DNA from: Phocaeicola vulgatus
Lineage (GTDB): Bacteria > Bacteroidota > Bacteroidia > Bacteroidales > Tannerellaceae
DNA length: 64,000 nucleotides
Direction: 5' to 3'
Assembly: GCA_022009975.1 (NCBI GenBank)
Contig: CP091733.1
Span: 2,083,501 to 2,147,500, forward strand
This document shows positions 55,500 through 64,000 of this stretch, piece by piece (within the stretch, counting starts at the first letter, position 1; every line of letters starts with the position of its first letter). Both the position numbers and the translations under genes were made by a program. Under the pieces are notes generated by a model. That model worked only from the letters and a program-made list of their open reading frames with translations, was not told where the DNA came from and did no database searches.

Positions 55500-55808
55500 T
55501 GCAAAGAAAAGAATTATTTACCATGATTGCAAACTTCCGCAACCCAATTTCTGGATTTCAGCGACGGGCTATGGGCTATATGTCCACTACCTTTGGTTAT
55601 CTTTACTTGTGTATGTAAAACATCTAATGTTTTGGAAAAACAAAGGGATGCTTGAGGGAAAAGGTCGGTTGTCACACGCCAAAGACCCGGGGCTATTTAC
55701 CGGACGGACGTGACAGATTTTAATTCCGCCAACGGGTAAAACAATCCATATTTGGGTATTTCTGTTATTATTTATACATTTACACTCTAAACAAAAAAAC
55801 AGAAGAAG
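55500..55808. other. Intergenic gap without recognisable gene
   Basis: 309 bases between the divergent TPR gene and the M28 peptidase. I see no RNA, repeat or conserved small gene. Possible promoters for both sides lie here, but no clear TAnnTTTG box near the M28 start was found. Confidence 0.5.
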
Positions 55809-56813
55809 ATGATAAAGAAAACAGCCATTTTATGTTTGGCTCTCTCCTTTTCAACCTATATCTGGGCTGAAAATCCGTTGTTGAAAGGGCTGAAATCCAT
55901 CAATATGGAGTCAGCGAAAGCCCACATCGGCTTTTTGGCTTCCGATGAACTAAAAGGGAGAGAAGCCGGGACTGCCGAAGGACGCATTGCAGGTCAATAT
56001 ATTGCAGCGAATCTACAATCTATGGGGATTGCCCCTTTGGGCGGTTCTTATTTCCATCCGTTCATTGCCGCTCATGCCGAACGCCAAGTAAGGAACGCAA
56101 GGTGGCAAGTCCATCCCGATTCCATTGCCCGCTTAGCACAAGGGACGCATCAAGAATTGGCTTTGAATAACGTGTTAGGGTTCATCCAAGGCAAACGGAC
56201 GGACGAGTATGTCATTGTGGGTGCCCACTACGACCATTTGGGTTATGACGCGACGTTGGCAGGTGATGGAATCTATAACGGAGCAGACGACAATGCTTCC
56301 GGGGTTTCTGCCGTCCTTCAGATTGCACGGGCATTTGCCACTTCAGGTGTTCAACCGGAACGAACAGTCATCTTTGCGTTTTGGGATGGCGAAGAGAAGG
56401 GATTATTGGGTTCAAGGGCGTTTGTCCAATCTTTCAAATCCATCCAACAGGTCAAGGGCTATTTGAATTTCGACATGATAGGAAGGAATCACGATGAGAA
56501 CAATCCGCAACAAGTGGTCTATTTCTATACGGAATCACATCCTTCGTTTGGCGATTGGCTTAAAGAGGATATCCAAAAATATCATTTGAACTTAAAACCG
56601 GATTATATGGCATGGGACAAACCTGTAAGCGGAAGTGACAATGCCACTTTTGCCCATTTGGATATTCCCATTATCTGGTATCATACCGATGGCCATCCTG
56701 ATTACCACCAGCCCGGCGACCATGCTGATAAAATCAACTGGGAAAAGGTGGTGGATATAACCAAGGCTTCGTTCCTTAACATGTGGAACTTGGCCAACGA
56801 AGAGAAATATTAA
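55809..56813 (+). CDS. M28 family zinc aminopeptidase
   Basis: 334 aa. Signal peptide 'TAILCLALSFSTYIWA', then the PA-free M28 core. Zinc ligands are in 'IVGAHYDHLGYD' (His, ~137), 'YNGADDNASGVSAVLQI' (Asp, ~158), 'FWDGEEKGLLGSRAF' (Glu pair, ~190) and 'LNFDMIGRN' (Asp), with 'WYHTDGHPDYHQPGD' (His) at the end. Removes N-terminal residues from peptides in the periplasm. Overlapping transcription with the GH92 gene 14 bases downstream is likely. Confidence 0.92.
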   Translation: MIKKTAILCLALSFSTYIWAENPLLKGLKSINMESAKAHIGFLASDELKGREAGTAEGRIAGQYIAANLQSMGIAPLGGSYFHPFIAAHAERQVRNARWQVHPDSIARLAQGTHQELALNNVLGFIQGKRTDEYVIVGAHYDHLGYDATLAGDGIYNGADDNASGVSAVLQIARAFATSGVQPERTVIFAFWDGEEKGLLGSRAFVQSFKSIQQVKGYLNFDMIGRNHDENNPQQVVYFYTESHPSFGDWLKEDIQKYHLNLKPDYMAWDKPVSGSDNATFAHLDIPIIWYHTDGHPDYHQPGDHADKINWEKVVDITKASFLNMWNLANEEKY

Positions 56814-56827
56814 TCTTACAAACAGAA

Positions 56828-59049
56828 ATGCACATGCGACACAAAGAGGTATTATATGCCTGCCTTTTCTCGTTGGGCGGATTCTTTTCCTGTTCTTCTC
56901 CCGATCAAGGCATAGAATCGGGATGGGTGCAATACACCAATCCCATGATAGGAACCGATTTTACAGGGAATACATATCCTGGAGCACAAGTTCCTTTTGG
57001 TATGGTACAACTAAGTCCGGACAACGGGCTTCCGGGATGGGACCGTATCTCCGGATATTTCTATCCGGATTCTACCATCGCTGGATTCAGCCACACCCAC
57101 TTGTCTGGGACAGGAGCGGGGGATTTATATGACATTTCATTCATGCCGGTCACATGGCCTATCAAAGAGGCGGATTCTCCATTGGGGATTTATTCCACTT
57201 TCTCCCATAACGATGAAGCCGCTTCAGCCGGTTATTACAGGGTGCTCCTGAAAGATTATAATATCAATGTGGAATTGACAGCTACTGAGCGATGCGGCAT
57301 TCAACGCTATACTTTCCCGGAAGCGAACTCTTCCATTATTCTTAATTTGAAGAAAGCCATGAACTGGGATTTCACCTTGGATACACACATCGAGGTGGTG
57401 GATTCCCGTACGATTCGTGGTTACCGCCATTCCATGGGCTGGTCTCCCGAACAACATGTCTACTTCCAAACCCGTTTCCCGTCCTTTCGATTCTTTTGAA
57501 ATGGACACGTCTGCTATCATCACAATGGACAAAGGAAGAATCGGGACTGCTACTATCGCCCGTTTCAATTTCAACACACACAAAGACGAGGAGATTCTTG
57601 TCACTACGGCTCTTTCTGGTGTAAGTATGGAAGGGGCTGCCCTGAATATGGAAAAGGAAGCGCCCAAGGATGACTTTGATTATTATTACCAACAGGCTGT
57701 CAAGAAATGGGACAACCAGTTGGGGAAAATAGAGGTATCGTCTGAAGATGGCGACCTGAAAACTGTATTCTATACTGCGCTTTACCATGCCATGTTAGCT
57801 CCTACCTTATACTCGGATGTAGACGGCAAATACTTTGGTCCGGATGGTAAAATACACCAAGCAGAGGATTGGGACAACTATTCCACATTCTCCCTTTGGG
57901 ATACATTCCGTGCTTCACACCCTTTGTTCACTTACATTGAGCCGGAGCGTGTCAACGATATGATCGAGTGCTTCCTTCACTTTTATGAACAGAGTGGCGC
58001 ACTTCCTCTTTGGAACTTGTACGGATGGGAAACCAACATGATGATTGGCTATCATGCTGTGCCGGTCATTGTGGATGCCTACCTGAAAGGAGTCGGGAAT
58101 TTCGATGCGGAGAAAGCATTAGAGGCTTGCATCGCTTCCGCCAACAGGGATGATTATCATGGAATCGGGTTTTACAAAACTCATGGATATGTTCCTTCTG
58201 ACAAAGAGAACTGGTCTTTGTCTAAGACGATGGAATATGCTTACGACGATTATTGTATCGCCAAGATGGCTGAAGCCATGGGTAAAAGCGAGATAGCGGA
58301 AACATTCTATCGTCGTTCCCAGAATTATAAGAACACATTCAATCCTGCCTCATCATTCATGCAACCTCGCGATTCAAAGGGGAACTTCATGGATAATTAC
58401 GACCCGGAAGAGTATATCGAAGATATCTGCGAAAGCAATGGATGGCAATATTATTGGTATGTTCCTCATGACATAGACGGATTGATTTCTTTGACAGGTG
58501 GTGTGGAACGTTTCGGAGAGCGTTTGGACAGCATGTTCACGTATGAACCGACAGACCGCACGAAATTACCGATATTCAGTACAGGCATGATTGGGCAATA
58601 TGCACATGGCAACGAACCGGGACATCATATCATCTATCTGTTCAACCGGATTAATCAGCCTTGGAAGACTCAGAAGTATGCGGCTGAAGTGATGCGTTCT
58701 CTTTATACCAACGAACCTTCGGGCTTATGCGGGAACGAAGACTGTGGACAAATGTCTTCTTGGTATGTGTTCAGTGCTCTCGGTTTATCCGGTCGATCCG
58801 ATCAGTGGCAGATATGAAATAGGTTCGCCTCTCTTCCCCGAAGCCAAACTTCATTTGGGAAATGGAAAGACCTTTACGATTATTGCACATAATGCAGGCG
58901 AGGAGAATCCATATATCCAATCGGTCCATGTGAACGGGAAACCTTATGACAAGAGTTATATCACTCATCAAATAATCGTGCAAGGCGATACCGTCAGCTT
59001 TGAAATGGGCAACCAGCCTGGTCCGGTCTGGTATAAGGATAACGATTGA
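56828..59049 (+). CDS. GH92 alpha-mannosidase lipoprotein, two frameshifts
   Basis: About 740 aa from MHMRHKEVLYACLFSLGGFF with lipobox 'FFSCSS'. 'GWVQYTNPMIGTDFTGNTYPGAQVPFGMVQLSPDN' is the GH92 N-terminal signature, and 'TFSLWDTFRASHPLF' and 'GNEDCGQMSSWYVFSALGL' the catalytic C-terminal blocks, with 'HGNEPGHH'. Frames switch near 57465 ('HVYFQTRFS..RPFDSFEMD') and near 58785 ('FSALGLYPVDPISGRYEIG'). Calcium-dependent exo-mannosidases of this type trim host N-glycans or fungal mannan. No SusC/D neighbours are present. Confidence 0.92.
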
Positions 59050-59060
59050 TAGAATACCTT

Positions 59061-59104
59061 AAAGGGGCTGCATCAAAAATCCATTTTGACACAGCCCCCT
59101 TTTT
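59061..59104. terminator. Convergent terminator (repeat family copy 4)
   Basis: AAAGGGGCTGCATCAAAAA and TTTTGACACAGCCCCCTTTT form a strong stem with T/A runs on both sides, between GH92 (+) and the C1 peptidase (-). Confidence 0.85.
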
Positions 59105-59121
59105 ATGAATAAGCACCTTTC

Positions 59122-60324
59122 TTATTTGATACCCAATTTATCTTTGATCGCTTGAGGAATAGCGTCCTTGTGAACAACAATATTCATTGTCTTATATTTC
59201 ACGAAAGCTTCAGAAGCATACCAAGTTCCTTGATATTTATTGTCAGTACCCCAAGAGTTCTTCACCATATAGAACTTCTTACCTGTCTGGTCTTTTGCGA
59301 TACCGTAGATATGCATACCATGGTCATCAGTAGTTTCGTAGTTGTCATACGCTTTTTGGCGCATTTCCTGAGTTACTTCAATCTCTTGGCAAGGTTTGTT
59401 AATCATCTTTCTGATTTCAGCATCTTTTTCAGAAGAGCTCAAGCCTAACCAATGGTCCTGGTCTGAACCAGCACGTTCCATAGCTTTGATGTCCGGCATA
59501 ACAGCGATACCATTACGAGTAAAGCCCTTTTCACTAACGTCTGAGCCCCAAGCGATAGAATAGCCTGTGTTGATTGCGTTTTCAAATACTTGCATCAAAT
59601 CATCTATCGGCAAGTTATAAGAAAGTGACCAACGCCAGTTATCTTCCACTTCAATAGCAAATTCCTTATAGAATGGGTGGTGAGTGTAAGAAGTCAAAGA
59701 TACATAATCATCCGGATTAAGGCCCAATTCAGCTGCAAAGCTCTTCGGAGTATATGTTTTGCCGTTGTATGTGAACTTTTCAGGAGCCACGCCTAAATAA
59801 GCATCCACAATTCCGTCATAACCTTTTTTCCATACCGGAGAAAGTTTGCGGTTCGGGTTCTTGACAACAGCATTCAAATATGCTTCCGTGAAAGAAGCAA
59901 GTTCTCCATGAACGTGCATATCTTCACCGTATTCCAAGCCTTTCATCTCTGCTTCCGGAACGATACCATAATCTTTCCAAGCCTGCAAAACATCATAGCA
60001 AGAACCTCCTTGGCCAAAATTCAATTTACCATGAAGACGGACATAGCGATCACCTTTCTCTTTGTAATTCTGGCTTACAATATACATTTCGGAAAGGTCA
60101 TGTTCACCTTTACCCATGCGAATCAACTCTGATTCCAAGAATGAGAGTGTAGAGAAGCACCAGCAGGTACCTGTCCTGTTCTGATTTTTAACTGGAGTTA
60201 CTTTCAACTCTTTTACCGGAGTAAATACATACCCTTCCTCTTCTACTGCTTTCTTTTTGTCTTTAGCATAGCCAGAAGAAATAGCACACATCAGTGCCAA
60301 CGCTGATATAAACGTCCTTTTCAT
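59122..60324 (-). CDS. C1B aminopeptidase (bleomycin hydrolase family)
   Basis: 400 aa from the Met at 60324 (signal peptide MKRTFISALALMCAISSGYA). The catalytic Cys is in 'RTGTCWCFSTLSFLESEL' (~50), the His in 'ETTDDHGMHIYGIAKD' (~340) and the Asn in 'MVKNSWGTDNKYQG' (~362). This is the PepC/bleomycin-hydrolase group in its secreted Bacteroidetes form. A -7 box TATTTTTG is at 60361-60368 on the minus strand. Confidence 0.92.
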   Translation of the reverse strand: MKRTFISALALMCAISSGYAKDKKKAVEEEGYVFTPVKELKVTPVKNQNRTGTCWCFSTLSFLESELIRMGKGEHDLSEMYIVSQNYKEKGDRYVRLHGKLNFGQGGSCYDVLQAWKDYGIVPEAEMKGLEYGEDMHVHGELASFTEAYLNAVVKNPNRKLSPVWKKGYDGIVDAYLGVAPEKFTYNGKTYTPKSFAAELGLNPDDYVSLTSYTHHPFYKEFAIEVEDNWRWSLSYNLPIDDLMQVFENAINTGYSIAWGSDVSEKGFTRNGIAVMPDIKAMERAGSDQDHWLGLSSSEKDAEIRKMINKPCQEIEVTQEMRQKAYDNYETTDDHGMHIYGIAKDQTGKKFYMVKNSWGTDNKYQGTWYASEAFVKYKTMNIVVHKDAIPQAIKDKLGIK

Positions 60325-60531
60325 GATTAGTAAGTATAATAATGTTATTTGTTCATTATGCAAAAATATATAATCATTTCAAATATCACAACTTTTGCAC
60401 AACTTTAATATGCACCAAAATTCAAAGAAAACCCTAATAAGAGATGAACATCCTCTGCATAAAGGTTCAGGATGGATATTAACAACAGGGGAATTCTTCT
60501 CCTCGTCCTCATTTTCCTTTCCGAATCTTCT

Positions 60532-63500
60532 TTAACCTATGTTCTTGGATAATGCCTTCCGAATATCATCGACAGGGACATTCCGCCTTTGCGCATAATC
60601 ATCCAGCTGTTCTTGGTCTATATGTCCGACCATAAAGTAGGAACTTTGAGGATGGGCTAAAAACAATCCGCTGACAGATGCAGTGGGCAACATGGCTCCA
60701 TTTTCGGTCAATTGGACTCCTATCTGTGAAAAATCCAACAGCTGGTTCAACGAATGGTTCAACAACTGGTCGGGCAAAGATGGATAACCAATAGCCGGAC
60801 GAATACCTTGGAAGGGGACTTTGAATAGTTCTTCAGGCGTATAATGTTCTTCGGGAGCATATCCCCAAAACTCTTTACGAACTTTCTCATGGAGATACTC
60901 TGCGGTTGCCTCTGCCAAACGGTCGGTCAATGTCTGCAACAACATGGCTTTATAGGATTCGCCATCCTGCTCCAGCTTTTCTTTGAGGTATTGGCTGCTT
61001 GCTCCACCTGTAACGACAAACGCCCCTACATAATCCGTACGTCCTTCCGATTCCGGCATGACATAATCTGCCAATGCCTTATATTCTCCCTCCTTTTTCA
61101 CCTGCTGACGCAAAGTAGGAATAATGGTTTGGCCTATTTTCAAATCATCCCCTATGCTTGCTGCCGGGAAGAAACCATAGATGGCACGGCAATATTCCGC
61201 CTTTATGTTTTGCAGGTATTCCAACATCTTGACAGCATCTTTATACAGTTGCATGGCCTCTACAGCTTTGGCACGCTCTTCTTCCGGGAAACCGGAGATC
61301 CAAGAGGCACGGCAAGCATCGCAACCATGTATTTTGCTTATCTCTTCAAACTTTCCGTTCAAACGCCAAGCGAGGAAGAAGAATGACCAATGTATATAAG
61401 GTATTATCTCTTCTATTGGAATGTATGCAAGCGTATGGACACCCATCTGACGAGGCTGGACAGGAGTGTATTGTTTCCAATCTATCTGAACGCCGTGGGA
61501 GCGGGCATAAGAGAGCGGAACCAACTCTTCATGGTTTCTCCATCGAGTCACGCAGTGTCTGGTACTCTTTGTCCAACTTTTCCACGAATGCGTCATGGGT
61601 AGCCGGATTCAACAACTTGGCTGCTATCAACGGATTTTGCGCTGCATCGGTCACATGGATAACAGGAGCGTCATAACGGGGTGCAATCTTAATGGCTGTA
61701 TGCAGTTTGGATGTTGTTGCCCCACCAATCATGATAGGTGTATGCAATCCTGCTTTTCTCATCTCATCCGTCACATGCACCATCTCCTCCAATGACGGAG
61801 TAATCAAACCCGACAAACAGAGGATATCCGGTTGTTCCTCTTTTACAGTCTTTATGATGGTTTCTGCCGGCACCATCACGCCTAAGTCCACGACTTCATA
61901 ATTGTTACATGCCAACACGATGGAAACTATATTCTTTCCAATATCATGCACATCGCCTTTGACTGTGGCAAATACCACCTTTCCAGCTTTGGCTGCACCA
62001 GCCGACTTTTTCTCTGCTTCAATGGCCGGTTGCAAAATAGCGACCGCCTTCTTCATCGTCCTGGCTGTCTTTACGACTTGGGGTAAAAACATTTTCCCTG
62101 CTCCAAACATCTCCCCGACCTTGTTCATGCCTCCCATCAAAGGACCGTCTATGATGTCAACTGCATGAGGATAGGTTTGTAATGCCTCTTGCAAGTCTTC
62201 CTCTAAGTATTCACCAAATCCTTTCACAAGCGCATACTCCAATCGTTCGTTGAGAGGCAAATTCCTCCAACTGTTTTGAGTCGTAGGTTCATGTCCCTGC
62301 TTCTCCGCATGGGCTTGTTGCGCATAAGCAATCAACTCATCTGCCGCTTCTGGCCTGCGGTATAAAATCACATCTTCCAACAATGAACGGAATGCCGGTT
62401 CTATATCTTCGTATTGTACGGAAGAAGAAGGATTGACAATTCCCATATCCATTCCCTTTGCTATAGCATGGTATAAACACAGCATGCATTGCTTCTCGTA
62501 CATAATTATTCCCCCTGAATGAGAAGGAGAGATTGCTTACTCCTCCGCTCACTTTGGCTCCTGGCAAATTATTCTTTATCCAGTCAACGGCTTTGATAAA
62601 GTCCAATCCGTACCGGTTATGCTCCTCCATTCCGGTAGCTATTGCCAAGACATTGGGGTCAAAGATGATATCATGCGGATTAAAGCCTATTCCGCACAAC
62701 AAACGATAGGCTCGCTCACAAACCTCTATTTTACGTTCGAATGTATCAGCTTGGCCTTTTTCATCAAAAGCCATTACCACCGTGGCAGCACCCAATTGTT
62801 TGATGCGGCGTGCATGTCTCAAAAATATCTCTTCACCCTCTTTCAACGAGATGGAGTTGACGATGCTCTTTCCTTGTATACACATCAATCCATTCTCAAT
62901 GACATTCCAATTGGAGGAATCGATCATCACCGGGACTTTTGCTATGTCCGGCTCTGATGCAATCAAATTAAGGAATAGCTTCATCTCCTTGACTGCATCC
63001 AAAAGGCCGTCATCCATATTGATGTCTATCACCTGTGCTCCATCTTCAACCTGCTTGCGGGCTATTGTCAGCGCCTCTTCGTAGCTTCCCTCTTTGATCA
63101 AACGCAAGAACTTGCGGGATCCTGCCACATTGCAACGCTCTCCCACGTTGACAAAATTATTTTCCGGTTTGACTTCCAGCAATTCCAATCCTGAGAGCCA
63201 TAAGCAATCCGGCTTCTTTACAGGCACATGTGGTTTCTTTCCCTTTGCCAATCCCGGAAATTTGGCAATATGGGCAGGTGTCGTACCACAACATCCTCCT
63301 ATGACATTCACCAGTCCTTCGTCAATGAATGGTTTGACATGGACCGCCATCGTTTCCGGGGTTTCGTCATAAGCTCCTAAGCTGTTAGGCAATCCTGCAT
63401 TGGGATAAGCACTGATATAATAAGGTGCATTGTGAGCCAACTCCTCCAAATAGGGTTTCATGTCGGCTGCCCCGAAGGAACAGTTCAAACCTACACTGAC

Positions 63501-64000
63501 TATATGAGTATGTTGGACGGATGCCAAATGCCATCAATGTCTGTCCGGATAGCGTACGTCCTCCTTGAGCAGCCAAAGTCAAAGACAACATGATAGGAAG
63601 GTCTTTCCCCTTTTCCTCCAAGACGGTCTCAGCTGCTTCCAATCCCGCCTTTACGTTCAGCGTATCAAACGTAGTCTCGAATAGGATTATGTCAACACCT
63701 CCGTCCACCAATGCGGATATCTGCTCATGATACGCTTGATATAAATCCGGGTAAGTAACGGCCCTGAAAGCAGGGTTGCTCACATCCGGGCTCATGGAGG
63801 CTGTTTTATTCGTAGGACCGATAGATCCAGCCACCCATATCATACGTTCCGGGTGCTCCTTCATATAGGAATCCGCCAATTCACGGGAAAGGTGCGCTGC
63901 TGCCAAGTTCATCTCCTTGACATATTCCACCATGCCATAATCTTCCATGGATATGGCATTGGCATTAAAGTATTGGTTGTAAAAATATCTGCTCCGGCAT
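60532..64000 (-). CDS. metH: Cobalamin-dependent methionine synthase, partial, several frameshifts
   Basis: Covers most of MetH, with the N-terminus beyond the right edge. In transcription order: homocysteine domain (64000-63385, 'GSIGPTNKTASMSPDVSNP', 'GCCGTTPAHIAKF'), pterin domain ('NFVNVGERCNVAGS', 'QVIDINMDDGLLD'), cobalamin domain ('VKGDVHDIGKNIVSIVL' with the B12-ligand His at DxHxxG), and activation domain ending 'FLAHPQSSYFMVGHIDQ'. Frames change near 63972, 63530, 62500 and 61560, all one-base shifts. The enzyme methylates homocysteine with methyl-tetrahydrofolate via B12 and SAM reactivation. Confidence 0.94.

Noticed and set aside
55500..55808. Plus-strand 84-aa frame upstream of the M28 peptidase
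   Set aside because: It starts inside the opposite gene's leader, has no recognisable motif and uneven composition; treated as intergenic.

Overview
The window looks like chromosomal DNA from a Bacteroidales bacterium, probably near Parabacteroides/Tannerellaceae. Evidence: a PorQ-cmk-ispH cluster (PorQ belongs to the type IX secretion machinery), a FloA/NfeD pair, pyrB-pyrI, an ECF sigma factor beside a serine-type sulfatase, a GH92 mannosidase, DUF3244 and TPR/LuxR-type regulators, and repeated promoter -7 boxes of the Bacteroidetes form TAnnTTTG. Assignment below the order level is inference.

Layout. 1-4.4 kb is core: uridine phosphorylase (partial), floA, nfeD, a TPR/PD40 protein, a TtcA-like tRNA thiolase and DUF486. 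About 4.6-20.8 kb is an AT-richer accessory island, flanked by diverged direct copies of one intergenic repeat. All its recognisable genes lie on the minus strand and form one apparent operon. It starts at a well-formed promoter (20411-20441) and a structured leader ending in an intrinsic terminator. Then follow, in transcription order: a vWA-like lipoprotein, a small soluble protein, a multi-pass membrane protein, a tubulin/FtsZ-like GTPase, a very large actin/Hsp70-fold protein, a second degenerate actin-fold protein with TPR/coiled-coil repeats, a 39-aa peptide, a TerD-like Ca2+-binding protein, a single-pass protein ending in a Cpl-7-type wall-binding motif, a 54-aa membrane protein, a PMCA-type Ca2+ ATPase and a PgpA-like lipid phosphatase. 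My reading is that this is a Ca2+-linked cytoskeletal/envelope system joining tubulin-like and actin-like polymers or switches to the membrane and the cell wall. It is the most interesting part of the window.

20.8-22.1 kb is a gene graveyard with dispersed repeats, 22-bp tandem mini-hairpins, a truncated XRE regulator and the tail of an ATP-binding regulator. 22.1-64 kb is mostly core: SDR, porQ-cmk-ispH, an AddB-like nuclease, pyrBI, holB, a YgiQ radical SAM protein, ECF sigma plus sulfatase, tRNA-Pro(GGG), thiL, lpxK, DJ-1, tonB-exbD-exbB, pdxJ, a CBS protein, nadK, alkaline phosphatase, aminopeptidase P, a DUF368 transporter, glnS, small secreted proteins, M28 and C1 peptidases, GH92, and a metH running off the right edge.

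Caution on quality: about twenty otherwise normal genes (cmk, addB-like, holB, ygiQ, tonB, pdxJ, phoA, GH92, metH at several points, and so on) are each broken by one-base shifts, many in short homopolymers. This pattern fits uncorrected long-read indels better than mass pseudogenisation. I therefore annotate those as single genes with the shift noted. The same caution applies to the shifts in the island's actin-like protein and Ca2+ ATPase.
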